A stretch of 44,085 bases of DNA from Planoprotostelium fungivorum (GCA_003024175.1 MDYQ01000391.1:1-44085), one strand, 5' to 3'; positions 12,333 through 27,772 are shown, counted from the first letter of the stretch. The notes: generated by a model not told the origin, from the letters alone. A program made the numbers and translations.

Positions 12333-15300
12333 CTCGATCGACCGTATCATCACTATGAACAATGATGAGACTGTCTAGTCACTTTCGGGACGTTCAGCAC
12401 ATTGCAACGCACGTTTTGATATACAAAACAGTATCATACAGTGAAGTGGTCGTGCTGTGGATTTAAAATACCGCAAAAACATGTATTTCGACAATATCTC
12501 TTCGCGCACACGCAAACACACGTTGCAAAAATCATATCAATGTACTTTAGAATATTCTGCATCGATTGATGTATCATACACGGTAGTACAAGCAATATTA
12601 TGATGTGAAAAGCATAAATCAAAACAATGCGGAGCTTGACCCTCGAAAAAAACCGTTTGTACCAAAGGGGGGACCATGCTAGATTTCAAAATCGAAAGTC
12701 TAAACCTTAAGCCACCCCCCTCGATTTCGGCAAAGTGTGAAGAAATCCACTCGATCGACCGTATCATCACTATGAACAATGATGAGACTGTCTAGTCACT
12801 TTCGGGACGTTCAGCACATTGCAACGCACGTTTTGATATACAAAACAGTATCATACAGGGAAGTGGTCGTGCTGTGGATTTAAAATACCGCAAAAACATG
12901 TATTTCGACAATATCTCTTCGCGCACACGCAAACACACGTTGCAAAAATCATATCAATGTACTTTAGAATATTCTGCATCGATTGATGTATCATACACGG
13001 TAGTACAAGCAATATTATGATATGAAAAGCATAAATCAAAACAATGCGGAGCTTGACCCTCGAAAAAAACCGTTTGTACCAAAGGGGGGACCATGCTAGA
13101 TTTCAAAATCGAAAGTCTAAACCTTAAGCCACCCCCCTCGATTTCGGCAAAGTGTGAAGAAATCCACTCGATCGCCCGTATCATCACTATGAACAATGAT
13201 GAGACTGTCTAGTCACTTTCGGGACGTTCAGCACATTGCAACGCACGTTTTGATATACAAAACAGTATCATACAGTGAAGTGGTCGTGCTGTGGATTTAA
13301 AATACCGCAAAAACATGTATTTCGACAATATCTCTTCGCGCACACGCAAACACACGTTGCAAAAATCATATCAATGTACTTTAGAATATTCTGCATCGAT
13401 TGATGTATCATACACGGTAGTACAAGCAATATTATGATATGAAAAGCATAAATCAAAACAATGCGGAGCTTGACCCTCGAAAAAAACCGTTTGTACCAAA
13501 GGGGGGACCATGCTAGATTTCAAAATCAAAAGTCTAAACCTTAAGCCACCCCCCTCGATTTCGGCAAAGTGTGAAGAAATCCACTCGATCGACCGTATCA
13601 TCACTATGAACAATGATGAGACTGTCTAGTCACTTTCGGGACGTTCAGCACATTGCAACGCACGTTTTGATATACAAAACAGTATCATACAGTGAAGTGG
13701 TCGTGCTGTGGATTTAAAATACCGCAAAAACATGTATTTCGACAATATCTCTTCGCGCACACGCAAACACACGTTGCAAAAATCATATCAATGTACTTTA
13801 GAATATTCTGCATCGATTGATGTATCATACACGGTAGTACAAGCAATATTATGATATGAAAATCATAAATCAAAACAATGCGGAGCTTGACCCTCGAAAA
13901 AAACCGTTTGTACCAAAGGGGGGACCATGCTAGATTTCAAAATCGAAAGTCTAAACCTTAAGCCACCCCCCTCGATTTCGGCAAAGTGTGAAGAAATCCA
14001 CTCGATCGACCGTATCATCACTATGAACAATGATGAGACTGTCTAGTCACTTTCGGGACGTTCAGCACATTGCAACGCACGTTTTGATATACAAAACAGT
14101 ATCATACAGTGAAGTGGTCGTGCTGTGGATTTAAAATACCGCAAAAACATGTATTTCGACAATATCTCTTCGCACACACGCAAACACACGTTGCAAAAAT
14201 CATATCAATGTACTTTAGAATATTCTGCATCGATTGATGTATCATACACGGTAGTACAAGCAATATTATGATATGAAAAGCATAAATCAAAACAATGCGG
14301 AGCTTGACCCTCGAAAAAAACCGTTTGTACCAAAGGGGGGACCATGCTAGATTTCAAAATCGAAAGTCTAAACCTTAAGCCACCCCCCTCGATTTCGGCA
14401 AAGTGTGAAGAAAACCACTCGATCGACCGTATCATCACTATGAACAATGATGAGACTGTCTAGTCACTTTCGCGACGTTCAGCACATTGCAACGCACGTT
14501 TTGATATACAAAACAGTATCATACAGTGAAGTGGTCGTGCTGTGGATTTAAAATACCGCAAAAACATGTATTTCGACAGTATCTCTTCGCGCACACGCAA
14601 ACACACGTTGCAAAAATCATATCAATGTACTTTAGAATATTCTGCATCGATTGATGTATCATACACGGTAGTACAAGCAATATTATGATATGAAAAGCAT
14701 AAATCAAAACAATGCGGAGCTTGACCCTCGAAAAAAACCGTTTGTACCAAAGGGGGGACCATGCTAGATTTCAAAATCGAAAGTCTAAACCTTAAGCCAC
14801 CCCCCTCGATTTCGGCAAAGTGTGAAGAAATCCACTCGATCGACCGTATCATCACTATGAACAATGATGAGACTGTCTAGTCACTTTCAGGACGTTCAGC
14901 ACATTGCAACGCACGTTTTGATATACAAAACAGTATCATACAGTGAAGTGGTCGTGCTGTGGATTTAAAATACCGCAAAAACATGTATTTCGACAATATC
15001 TCTTCGCGCACACGCAAACACACGTTGCAAAAATCATATCAATGTACTTTAGAATATTCTGCATCGATTGATGTATCATACACGGTAGTACAAGCAATAT
15101 TATGATATGAAAAGCATAAATCAAAACAATGCGGAGCTTGACCCTCGAAAAAAACCGTTTGTACCAAAGGGGGGACCATGCTAGATTTCAAAATCGAAAG
15201 TCTAAACCTTAAGCCACCCCCCTCGATTTCGGCAAAGTGTGAAGAAATCCACTCGATCGACCGTATCATCACTATGAACAATGATGAGACTGTCTAGTCA

Positions 15301-18300
15301 CTTTCGGGACGTTCAGCACATTGCAACGCACGTTTTGATATACAAAACAGAATCATACAGTGAAGTGGTCGTGCTGTGGATTTAAAATACCGCAAAAACA
15401 TGTATTTCGACAATATCTCTTCGCGCACACGCAAACACACGTTGCAAAAATCATATCAATGTACTTTAGAATATTCTGCATCGATTGATGTATCATACAC
15501 GGTAGTACAAGCAATATTATGATATGAAAAGCATAAATCAAAACAATGCGGAGCTTGACCCTCGAAAAAAACCGTTTGTACCAAAGGGGGGACCATGCTA
15601 GATTTCAAAATCGAAAGTCTAAACCTTAAGCCACCCCCCTCGATTTCGGCAAAGTGTGAAGAAATCCACTCGATCGACCGTATCATCACTATGAACAATG
15701 ATGAGACTGTCTAGTCACTTTCGGGACGTTCAGCACATTGCAACGCACGTTTTGATATACAAAACAGTATCGTACAGTGAAGTGGTCGTGCTGTGGATTT
15801 AAAATACCGCAAAAACATGTATTTCGACAATATCTCTTCGCGCACACGCAAACACACGTTGCAAAAATCATATCAATGTACTTTAGAATATTCTGCATCG
15901 ATTGATGTATCATACACGGTAGTACAAGCAATATTATGATATGAAAAGCATAAATCAAAACAATGCGGAGCTTGACCCTCGAAAAAAACCGTCTGTACCA
16001 AAGGGGGGACCATGCTAGATTTCAAAATCGAAAGTCTAAACCTTAAGCCACCCCCCTCGATTTCGGCAAAGTGTGAAGAAATCCACTCGATCGACCGTAT
16101 CATCACTATGAACAATGATGAGACTGTCTAGTCACTTTCGGGACGTTCAGCACATTGCAACGCACGTTTTGATATACAAAACAGTATCATACAGTGAAGT
16201 GGTCGTGCTGTGGATTTAAAATACCGCAAAAACATGTATTTCGACAATATCTCTTCGCGCACACGCAAACACACGTTGCAAAAATCATATCAATGTACTT
16301 TAGAATATTCTGCATCGATTGATGTATCATACACGGTAGTACAAGCAATATTATGATATGAAAAGCATAAATCAAAACAATGCGGAGCTTGACCCTCGAA
16401 AAAAACCGTTTGTACCAAAGGGGCGACCATGCTAGATTTCAAAATCGAAAGTCTAAACCTTAAGCCACCCCCCTCGATTTCGGCAAAGTGTGAAGAAATC
16501 CACTCGATCGACCGTATCATCACTATGAACAATGATGAGACTGTCTAGTCACTTTCGGGACGTTCAGCACATTGCAACGCACGTTTTGATATACAAAACA
16601 GTATCATACAGTGAAGTGGTCGTGCTGTGGATTTAAAATACCGCAAAAACATGTATTTCGACATTATCTCTTCGCGCACACGCAAACACACGTTGCAAAA
16701 ATCATATCAATGTACTTTAGAATATTCTGCATCGATTGATGTATCATACACGGTAGTACAAGCAATATTATGATATGAAAAGCATAAATCAAAACAATGC
16801 GGAGCTTGACCCTCGAAAAAAACCGTTTGTACCAAAGGGGGGACCATGCTAGATTTCAAAATCGAAAGTCTAAACCTTAAGCCACCCCCCTCGATTTCGG
16901 CAAAGTGTAAAGAAATCCACTCGATCGACCGTATCATCACTATGAACAATGATGAGACTGTCTAGTCACTTTCGGGACGTTCAGCACATTGCATCGCACG
17001 TTTTGATATACAAAACAGTATCATACAGTGAAGTGGTCGTGCTGTGGATTTAAAATACCGCAAAAACATGTATTTCGACAATATCTCTTCGCGCACACGC
17101 AAACACACGTTGCAAAAATCATATCAATGTACTTTAGAATATTCTGCATCGATTGATGTATCATACACGGTAGTACAAGCAATATTATGATATGAAAAGC
17201 ATAAATCAAAACAATGCGGAGCTTGACCCTCGAAAAAAACCGTTTGTACCAAAGGGGGGACCATGCTAGATTTCAAAATCGAAAGTCTAAACCTTAAGCC
17301 ACCCCCCTCGATTTCGGCAAAGTGTGAAGAAATCCACTCGATCGACCGTATCATCACTATGAACAATGATGAGACTGTCTAGTCACTTTCGGGACGTTCA
17401 GCACATTGCAACGCACGTTTTGATATACAAAACAGTATCATATAGTGAAGTGGTCGTGCTGTGGATTTAAAATACCGCAAAAACATGTATTTCGACAATA
17501 TCTCTTCGCGCACACGCAAACACACGTTGCAAAAATCATATCAATGTACTTTAGAATATTCTGCATCGATTGATGTATCATACACGGTAGTACAAGCAAT
17601 ATTATGATATGAAAAGCATAAATCAAAACAATGCGGAGCTTGACTCTCGAAAAAAACCGTTTGTACCAAAGGGGGGACCATGCTAGATTTCAAAATCGAA
17701 AGTCTAAACCTTAAGCCACCCCCCTCGATTTCGGCAAAGTGAGAAGAAATCCACTCGATCGACCGTATCATCACTATGAACAATGATGAGACTGTCTAGT
17801 CACTTTCGGGACGTTCAGCACATTGCAACGCACGTTTTGATATACAAAACAGTATCATACAGTGAAGTGGTCGTGCTGTGGATTTAAAATACCGCAAAAA
17901 CATGTATTTCGACAATATCTCTTCGCGCACACGCAAACACACGTTGCAAAAATCATATCAATGTACATTAGAATATTCTGCATCGATTGATGTATCATAC
18001 ACGGTAGTACAAGCAATATTATGATATGAAAAGCATAAATCAAAACAATGCGGAGCTTGACCCTCGAAAAAAACCGTTTGTACCAAAGGGGGGACCATGC
18101 TAGATTTCAAAATCGAAAGTCTAAACCTTAAGCCACCCCCCTCGATTTCGGCAAAGTGTGAAGAAATCCACTCGATCGACCGTATCATCACTATGAACAA
18201 TGATGAGACTGTCTAGTCACTTTCGGGACGTTCAGCACATTGCAACGCACGTTTTGATATACAAAACAGTATCATAGAGTGAAGTGGTCGTGCTGTGGAT

Positions 18301-21300
18301 TTAAAATACCGCAAAAACATGTATTTCGACAATATCTCTTCGCGCACACGCAAACACACGTTGCAAAAATCATATCAATGTACTTTAGAATATTCTGCAT
18401 CGATTGATGTATCATACACGGTAGTACAAGCAATATTATGATATGAAAAGCATAAATCAAAACAATGCGGAGCTTGACCCTCGAAAAAAACCGTTTGTAC
18501 CAAAGGGGGGACCATGCTAGATTTCAAAATCGAAAGTCTAAACCTTAAGCCACCCCCCTCGATTTCGGCAAAGTGTGAAGAAATCCACTCGATCGACCGT
18601 ATCATCACTATGAACAATGATGAGACTGTCTAGTCACTTTCGGGACGTTCAGCACATTGCAACGCACGATTTGATATACAAAACAGTATCATACAGTGAA
18701 GTGGTCGTGCTGTGGATTTAAAATACCGCAAAAACATGTATTTCGACAATATCTCTTCGCGCACACGCAAACACACGTTGCAAAAATCATATCAATGTAC
18801 TTTAGAATATTCTGCATCGATTGATGTATCATACACGGTAGTACAAGCAATATTATGATATGAAAAGCATAAATCAAAACAATGCGGAGCTTGACCCTCG
18901 AAAAAAACCGTTTGTACCAAAGGGGGGACCATGCTAGATTTCAAAATCGAAAGTCTAAACCTTAAGCCACCCCCTTCGATTTCGGCAAAGTGTGAAGAAA
19001 TCCACTCGATCGACCGTATCATCACTATGAACAATGATGAGACTGTCTAGTCACTTTCGGGACGTTCAGCACATTGCAACGCACGTTTTGATATACAAAA
19101 CAGTATCATACAGTGAAGTGGTCGTGCTGTGGATTTAAAATACCGCAAAAACATGTATTTCGACAATATCTCTTCGCGCACACGCAAACACACGTTGCAA
19201 AAATCATATCAATGTACTTTAGAATATTCTGCATCGATTGATGTATCATACACGGTAGTACAAGCAATATTATGATATGAAAAGCATAAATCAAAACAAT
19301 GCGGAGCTTGACCCTCGAAAAAAACCGTTTGTACCAAAGGGGGGACCGTGCTAGATTTCAAAATCGAAAGTCTAAACCTTAAGCCACCCCCCTCGATTTC
19401 GGCAAAGTGTGAAGAAATCCACTCGATCGACCGTATCATCACTATGAACAATGATGAGACTGTCTAGTCACTTTCGGGACGTTCAGCACATTGCAACGCA
19501 CGTTTTGATATACAAAACAGTATCATACAGTGAAGTGGTCGTGCTGTGGATTTAAAATACCGCAAAAACATGTATTTCGACAATATCTCTTCGCGCACAC
19601 GCAAACACACGTTGCAAAAATCATATCAATGTACTTTAGAATATTCTGCATCGATTGATGTATCATACACGGTAGTACAAGCAATATTATGATACGAAAA
19701 GCATAAATCAAAACAATGCGGAGCTTGACCCTCGAAAAAAACCGTTTGTACCAAAGGGGGGACCATGCTAGATTTCAAAATCGAAAGTCTAAACCTTAAG
19801 CCACCCCCCTCGATTTCGGCAAAGTGTGAAGAAATCCACTCGATCGACCGTATCATCACTATGAACAATGATGAGACTGTCTAGTCACTTTCGGGACGTT
19901 CAGCACATTGCAACGCACGTTTTGATATACAAAACAGTATCATACAGTGAAGTGGTCGTGCTGTGGATTTAAAATACCGCAAAAACATGTATTTCGACAA
20001 TATCTCTTGGCGCACACGCAAACACACGTTGCAAAAATCATATCAATGTACTTTAGAATATTCTGCATCGATTGATGTATCATACACGGTAGTACAAGCA
20101 ATATTATGATATGAAAAGCATAAATCAAAACAATGCGGAGCTTGACCCTCGAAAGAAACCGTTTGTACCAAAGGGGGGACCATGCTAGATTTCAAAATCG
20201 AAAGTCTAAACCTTAAGCCACCCCCCTCGATTTCGGCAAAGTGTGAAGAAATCCACTCGATCGACCGTATCATCACTATGAACAATGATGAGACTGTCTA
20301 GTCACTTTCGGGACGTTCAGCACATTGCAACGCACGTTTTGATATACAAAACAGTATCATACAGTGAAGTGGTCGTGCTGTGGATTTAAAATACCGCAAA
20401 AACATGTATTTCGACAATATCTCTTCGCGCACACGCAAACACACGTTGCAAAAATCATATCAATGTACTTTAGAATATTCTGCATCGAGTGATGTATCAT
20501 ACACGGTAGTACAAGCAATATTATGATATGAAAAGCATAAATCAAAACAATGCGGAGCTTGACCCTCGAAAAAAACCGTTTGTACCAAAGGGGGGACCAT
20601 GCTAGATTTCAAAATCGAAAGTCTAAACCTTAAGCCACCCCCCTCGATTTCGGCAAAGTGTGAAGAAATCCACTCGATCGACCGTATCATCACTATGAAC
20701 AATGATGAGACTGTCTAGTCACTTTCGGGACGTTCAGCACATTGCAACGCACGTTTTGATATACAAGACAGTATCATACAGTGAAGTGGTCGTGCTGTGG
20801 ATTTAAAATACCGCAAAAACATGTATTTCGACAATATCTCTTCGCGCACACGCAAACACACGTTGCAAAAATCATATCAATGTACTTTAGAATATTCTGC
20901 ATCGATTGATGTATCATACACGGTAGTACAAGCAATATTATGATATGAAAAGCATAAATCAAAACAATGCGGAGCTTGACCCTCGAAAAAAACCGTTTGT
21001 ACCAAAGGGGGGACCATGCTAGATTTCAAAATCGAAAGTCTAAACCTTAAGCCACCCCCCTCGATTTCGGCAAAGAGTGAAGAAATCCACTCGATCGACC
21101 GTATCATCACTATGAACAATGATGAGACTGTCTAGTCACTTTCGGGACGTTCAGCACATTGCAACGCACGTTTTGATATACAAAACAGTATCATACAGTG
21201 AAGTGGTCGTGCTGTGGATTTAAAATACCGCAAAAACATGTATTTCGACAATATCTCTTCGCGCACACGCAAACACACGTTGCAAAAATCATATCAATGT

Positions 21301-24300
21301 ACTTTAGAATATTCTGCATCGATTGATGTATCATACACGGTAGTACAAGCAATATTATGATATGAAAAGCATAAATCAAAACAATGCGGAGCTTGACCCT
21401 CGAAAAAAACCGTTTGTACCAAAGGGGGGACCATGCTAGATTTCAAAATCGAAAGTCTAAACCTTAAGCCACCCCCCTCGATTTCGGCAAAGCGTGAAGA
21501 AATCCACTCGATCGACCGTATCATCACTATGAACAATGATGAGACTGTCTAGTCACTTTCGGGACGTTCAGCACATTGCAACGCACGTTTTGATATACAA
21601 AACAGTATCATACAGTGAAGTGGTCGTGCTGTGGATTTAAAATACCGCAAAAACATGTATTTCGACAATATCTCTTCGCGCACACGCAAACACACGTTGC
21701 AAAAATCATATCAATGTACTTTAGAATATTCTGCATCGATTGATGTATCATACACGGTAGTACAAGCAATATTATGATATGAAAAGCATAAATCAAAACA
21801 ATGCGGAGCTTGACCCTCGAAAAAAACCGTTTGTACCAAAGGGGGGACCATGCTAGATTTCGAAATCGAAAGTCTAAACCTTAAGCCACCCCCCTCGATT
21901 TCGGCAAAGTGTGAAGAAATCCACTCGATCGACCGTATCATCACTATGAACAATGATGAGACTGTCTAGTCACTTTCGGGACGTTCAGCACATTGCAACG
22001 CACGTTTTGATATACAAAACAGTATCATACAGTGAAGTGGTCGTGCTGTGGATTTAAAATACCGCAAAAACATGTATTTCGACAATATCTCTTCGCGCAC
22101 ACGCAAACACACGTTGCAAAAATCATATCAATGTACTTTAGAATATTGTGCATCGATTGATGTATCATACACGGTAGTACAAGCAATATTATGATATGAA
22201 AAGCATAAATCAAAACAATGCGGAGCTTGACCCTCGAAAAAAACCGTTTGTACCAAAGGGGGGACCATGCTAGATTTCAAAATCGAAAGTCTAAACCTTA
22301 AGCCACCCCCCTCGATTTCGGCAAAGTGTGAAGAAATCCACTCGATCGACCGTATCATCACTATGAACAATGATGAGACTGTCTAGTCACTTTCGGGACG
22401 TTCAGCACATTGCAACGCACGTTTTGATATACAAAACAGTATCATACAGTGAAGTGGTCGTGCTGTGGATTTAAAATACCGCAAAAACATGTATTTCGAC
22501 AATATCTCTTCGCGCACACGCAAACACACGTTGCAAAAATTATATCAATGTACTTTAGAATATTCTGCATCGATTGATGTATCATACACGGTAGTACAAG
22601 CAATATTATGATATGAAAAGCATAAATCAAAACAATGCGGAGCTTGACCCTCGAAAAAAACCGTTTGTACCAAAGGGGGGACCATGCTAGATTTCAAAAT
22701 CGAAAGTCTAAACCTTAAGCCACCCCCCTCGATTTCGGCAAAGTGTGAAGAAATCCACTCGATCGACCGTATCATCACTATGAACAATGATGAGACTGTC
22801 TAGTCACTTTCGGGACGTTCAGCACATTGCAACGCACGTTTTGATATACAAAACAGTATCATACAGTGAAGTAGTCGTGCTGTGGATTTAAAATACCGCA
22901 AAAACATGTATTTCGACAATATCTCTTCGCGCACACGCAAACACACGTTGCAAAAATCATATCAATGTACTTTAGAATATTCTGCATCGATTGATGTATC
23001 ATACACGGTAGTACAAGCAATATTATGATATGAAAAGCATAAATCAAAACAATGCGGAGCTTGACCCTCGAAAAAAACCGTTTGTACCAAAGGGGGGACC
23101 ATGCTAGATTTCAAAATCGAAAGTCTAAACCTTAAGCCACCCCCCTCGATTTCGGCAAAGTGTGAAGAAATCCACTCGATCGACCGTATCATCACTATGA
23201 ACAATGATGAGACTGTCTAGTCACTTTCGGGACGTTCAGCACATTGCAACGCACGTTTTGATATACAAAACAGTATCATACAGTGAAGTGGTCGTGCTGT
23301 CGATTTAAAATACCGCAAAAACATGTATTTCGACAATATCTCTTCGCGCACACGCAAACACACGTTGCAAAAATCATATCAATGTACTTTAGAATATTCT
23401 GCATCGATTGATGTATCATACACGGTAGTACAAGCAATATTATGATATGAAAAGCATAAATCAAAACAATGCGGAGCTTGACCCTCGAAAAAAACCGTTT
23501 GTACCAAAGGGGGGACCATGCTAGATTTCAAAATCGAAAGTCTAAACCTTAAGCCACCCCCCTCGATCTCGGCAAAGTGTGAAGAAATCCACTCGATCGA
23601 CCGTATCATCACTATGAACAATGATGAGACTGTCTAGTCACTTTCGGGACGTTCAGCACATTGCAACGCACGTTTTGATATACAAAACAGTATCATACAG
23701 TGAAGTGGTCGTGCTGTGGATTTAAAATACCGCAAAAACATGTATTTCGACAATATCTCTTCGCGCACACGCAAACACACGTTGCAAAAATCATATCAAT
23801 GTACTTTAGAATATTCTGCATCGATTGATGTATCATACACGGTAGTACAAGCAATATTATGATATGAAAAGCATAAATCAAAACAATGCGGAGCTTGACC
23901 CTCGAAAAAAACCGTTTGTACCAAAGGGGGGACCATGCTAGATTTCAAAATCGAAAGTCTAAACCTTAAGCCACCCCCCTCGATTTCGGCAAAGTGCGAA
24001 GAAATCCACTCGATCGACCGTATCATCACTATGAACAATGATGAGACTGTCTAGTCACTTTCGGGACGTTCAGCACATTGCAACGCACGTTTTGATATAC
24101 AAAACAGTATCATACAGTGAAGTGGTCGTGCTGTGGATTTAAAATACCGCAAAAACATGTATTTCGACAATATCTCTTCGCGCACACGCAAACACACGTT
24201 GCAAAAATCATATCAATGTACTTTAGAATATTCTGCATCGATTGATGTATCATACACGGTAGTACAAGCAATATTATGATATGAAAAGCATAAATCAAAA

Positions 24301-26595
24301 CAATGCGGAGCTTGACCCTTGAAAAAAACCGTTTGTACCAAAGGGGGGACCATGCTAGATTTCAAAATCGAAAGTCTAAACCTTAAGCCACCCCCCTCGA
24401 TTTCGGCAAAGTGTGAAGAAATCCACTCGATCGACCGTATCATCACTATGAACAATGATGAGACTGTCTAGTCACTTTCGGGACGTTCAGCACATTGCAA
24501 CGCACGTTTTGATATACAAAACAGTATCATACAGTGAAGTGGTCGTGCTGTGGATTTAAAATACCGCAAAAACATGTATTTCGACAATATCTCTTCGCGC
24601 ACACGCAAACACACGTTGCAAAAATCATATCAATGTACTTTAGAATATTCTGCATCGGTTGATGTATCATACACGGTAGTACAAGCAATATTATGATATG
24701 AAAAGCATAAATCAAAACAATGCGGAGCTTGACCCTCGAAAAAAACCGTTTGTACCAAAGGGGGGACCATGCTAGATTTCAAAATCGAAAGTCTAAACCT
24801 TAAGCCACCCCCCTCGATTTCGGCAAAGTGTGAAGAAATCCACTCGATCGACCGTATCATCACTATGAACAATGATGAGACTGTCTAGTCACTTTCGGGA
24901 CGTTCAGCACATTGCAACGCACGTTTTGATATACAAAACAGTATCATACAGTGAAGTGGTCGTGCTGTGGATTTAAAATACCGCAAAAACATGTATTTCG
25001 ACAATATCTCTTCGCGCACACGCAAACACACGTTGCAAAAATCATATCCATGTACTTTAGAATATTCTGCATCGATTGATGTATCATACACGGTAGTACA
25101 AGCAATATTATGATATGAAAAGCATAAATCAAAACAATGCGGAGCTTGACCCTCGAAAAAAACCGTTTGTACCAAAGGGGGGACCATGCTAGATTTCAAA
25201 ATCGAAAGTCTAAACCTTAAGCCACCCCCCTCGATTTCGGCAAAGTGTGAAGAAATCCACTCGATCGACCGTATCATCACTATGAACAATGATGAGACTG
25301 TCTAGTCACTTTCGGGACGTTCAGCACATTGCAACGCACGTTTTGATATATAAAACAGTATCATACAGTGAAGTGGTCGTGCTGTGGATTTAAAATACCG
25401 CAAAAACATGTATTTCGACAATATCTCTTCGCGCACACGCAAACACACGTTGCAAAAATCATATCAATGTACTTTAGAATATTCTGCATCGATTGATGTA
25501 TCATACACGGTAGTACAAGCAATATTATGATATGAAAAGCATAAATCAAAACAATGCGGAGCTTGACCCTCGAAAAAAACCGTTTGTACCAAAGGGGGGA
25601 CCATGCTAGATTTCAAAATCGAAAGTCTAAACCTTAAGCCACCCCCCTCGATTTCGGCAAAGTGTGAAGAAATCCACTCGATCGACCGTATCATCACTAT
25701 GAACAATGATGAGACTGTCTAGTCACTTTCGGGACGTTCAGCACATTGCAACGCACGTTTTGATATACAAAACAGTATCATACAGTCAAGTGGTCGTGCT
25801 GTGGATTTAAAATACCGCAAAAACATGTATTTCGACAATATCTCTTCGCGCACACGCAAACACACGTTGCAAAAATCATATCAATGTACTTTAGAATATT
25901 CTGCATCGATTGATGTATCATACACGGTAGTACAAGCAATATTATGATATGAAAAGCATAAATCAAAACAATGCGGAGCTTGACCCTCGAAAAAAACCGT
26001 TTGTACCAAAGGGGGGACCATGCTAGATTTCAAAATCGAAAGTCTAAACCTTAAGCCACCCCCCTCGATTTCGGCAAAGTGTGAAGAAATCCACTCGATC
26101 GACCGTATCATCACTATGAACAATGATGAGACTGTCTAGTCACTTTCGGGACGTTCAGCACATTGCAACGCACGTTTTGATATACAAAACAGTATCATAC
26201 AGTGAAGTGGTGGTGCTGTGGATTTAAAATACCGCAAAAACATGTATTTCGACAATATCTCTTCGCGCACACGCAAACACACGTTGCAAAAATCATATCA
26301 ATGTACTTTAGAATATTCTGCATCGATTGATGTATCATACACGGTAGTACAAGCAATATTATGATATGAAAAGCATAAATCAAAACAATGCGGAGCTTGA
26401 CCCTCGAAAAAAACCGTTTGTACCAAAGGGGGGACCATGCTAGATTTCAAAATCGAAAGTCTAAACCTTAAGCCACCCCCCTCGATTTCGGCAAAGTGTG
26501 AAGAAATCCACTCGATCGACCGTATCATCACTATGAACAATGATGAGACTGTCTAGTCACTTTCGGGACGTTCAGCACATTGCAACGCACGTTTT

Positions 26596-26596
26596 N
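26596..26596. other. Single N at a repeat-family switch
   Basis: An uncalled base lies exactly where 417-bp satellite (offset 84 of a unit) changes to the middle of a 78-bp repeat. There is no transitional sequence. The simplest reading is a join between contigs with a token gap of one base, so the true distance is unknown. Confidence 0.9.
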
Positions 26597-26846
26597 TTAC
26601 CATTGCGGTACTATGGGATGTCGTTTTACCCATAGTGGCCAATGGTTTACTTACAGAAGTGTAAAAAGTGTAAATTACCATTGCGGTACTATGGGATATC
26701 GTTTTACCCATAGTGGCCAATGGTTTACTTACAGAAGTGTAAAAAGTGTAAATTACCATTGCGGTACTATGGGATATCGTTTTACCCATAGTGGCCAATG
26801 GTTTACTTACAGAAGTGTAAAAAGTGTAAATTACCATTGCGGTACT
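26597..26846. repeat. 78-bp tandem repeat block B, three copies plus a partial
   Basis: A 16-bp partial is followed by units starting at 26613, 26691 and 26769. They match block A but with different copy number and base variants (ATGTCG against ATATCG after ATGGG). The inverted arms ACTATGGG and CCCATAGT are conserved in each unit. The block leads into a second copy of the satellite edge. Confidence 0.92.
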
Positions 26847-26895
26847 ATGGAAGATGAGTTAAGCTATCGTTGATTTTTTTAAGTGCGAATATGCG
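26847..26895. other. Edge between short repeats and 417-bp satellite (copy 2)
   Basis: This is the same sequence as 747-796 except for one T fewer in the T run (7 instead of 8). The degenerate monomer end, AAGTGCGAATATGCG, is identical. So is the register at which the first satellite unit begins (26896 here, 797 at copy 1). Confidence 0.85.
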
Positions 26896-27771
26896 CTCGA
26901 TCGACCGTATCATCACTATGAACAATGATGAGACTGTCTAGTCACTTTCGGGACGTTCAGCACATTGCAACGCACGTTTTGATATACAAAACAGTATCAT
27001 ACAGTGAAGTGGTCGTGCTGTGGATTTAAAATACCGCAAAAACATGTATTTCGACAATATCTCTTCGCGCACACGCAAACACACGTTGCAAAAATCATAT
27101 CAATGTACTTTAGAATATTCTGCATCGATTGATGTATCATACACGGTAGTACAAGCAATATTATGATATGAAAAGCATAAATCAAAACAATGCGGAGCTT
27201 GACCCTCGAAAAACACCGTTTGTACCAAAGGGGGGACCATGCTAGATTTCAAAATCGAAAGTCTAAACCTTAAGCCACCCCCCTCGATTTCGGCAAAGTG
27301 TGAAGAAATCCACTCGATCGACCGTATCATCACTATGAACAATGATGAGACTGTCTAGTCACTTTCGGGACGTTCAGCACATTGCAACGCACGTTTTGAT
27401 ATACAAAACAGTATCATACAGTGAAGTGGTCGTGCTGTGGATTTAAAATACCGCAAAAACATGTATTTCGACAATATCTCTTCGCGCACACGCAAACACA
27501 CGTTGCAAAAATCATATCAATGTACTTTAGAATATTCTGCATCGATTGATGTATCATACACGGTAGTACAAGCAATATTATGATATGAAAAGCATAAATC
27601 AAAACAATGCGGAGCTTGACCCTCGAAAAAAACCGTTTGTACCAAAGGGGGGACCATGCTAGATTTCAAAATCGAAAGTCTAAACCTTAAGCCACCCCCC
27701 TCGATTTCGGCAAAGTGTGAAGAAATCCACTCGATCGACCGTATCATCACTATGAACAATGATGAGACTGT
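26896..27771. repeat. 417-bp satellite array 2 (two full units plus 42 bp)
   Basis: Units run at 26896-27312 and 27313-27729, followed by 42 bp before the N at 27772. The first unit has one substitution, at 27214 inside the A7 tract; the second matches the consensus. The first unit lacks the two variants (888 and 1178) present in the first unit of array 1, so this is not an exact duplicate of the left edge. Confidence 0.95.
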
Positions 27772-27772
27772 N
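27772..27772. other. Single N at a repeat-family switch
   Basis: An uncalled base separates satellite (offset 41 of a unit) from the exact start of a 78-bp unit. It is probably a contig join of unknown true size. Confidence 0.9.

Larger units (their letters stand above)
797..26595. repeat. 417-bp satellite array 1 (61 full units, one deleted unit, one partial)
   Basis: With unit starts set at CTCGATCGACCG, units run every 417 bp from 797 to 12055 (27 units). A 277-bp unit follows at 12056-12332, then 34 full units from 12333 to 26510 and an 85-bp partial up to the N at 26596. All are head-to-tail. The monomer is about 40% GC. It contains one A7, one G6 and one C6 tract and about 22 CpG sites by hand count. 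Units differ from the consensus by about one or two substitutions each, and apart from the single 140-bp deletion I see no indel. Two overlapping minus-strand frames of 80 and 62 codons recur in nearly every unit, but nonsense changes at 4964, 8177, 13863 and 16664 show they are not maintained. I regard the array as non-coding satellite DNA. Confidence 0.97.

Noticed and set aside
24885-25289. Longer minus-strand frame of 134 codons (also at 30878-31282)
   Set aside because: It arises only because single substitutions (25049, 31042) remove a stop normally present in each unit. It is not a distinct gene.
797-26595. Higher-order repeat of several 417-bp units
   Set aside because: Higher-order structure needs variants that recur at multi-unit spacing. 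No variant recurs at all in my tally, so no higher-order period can be defined.
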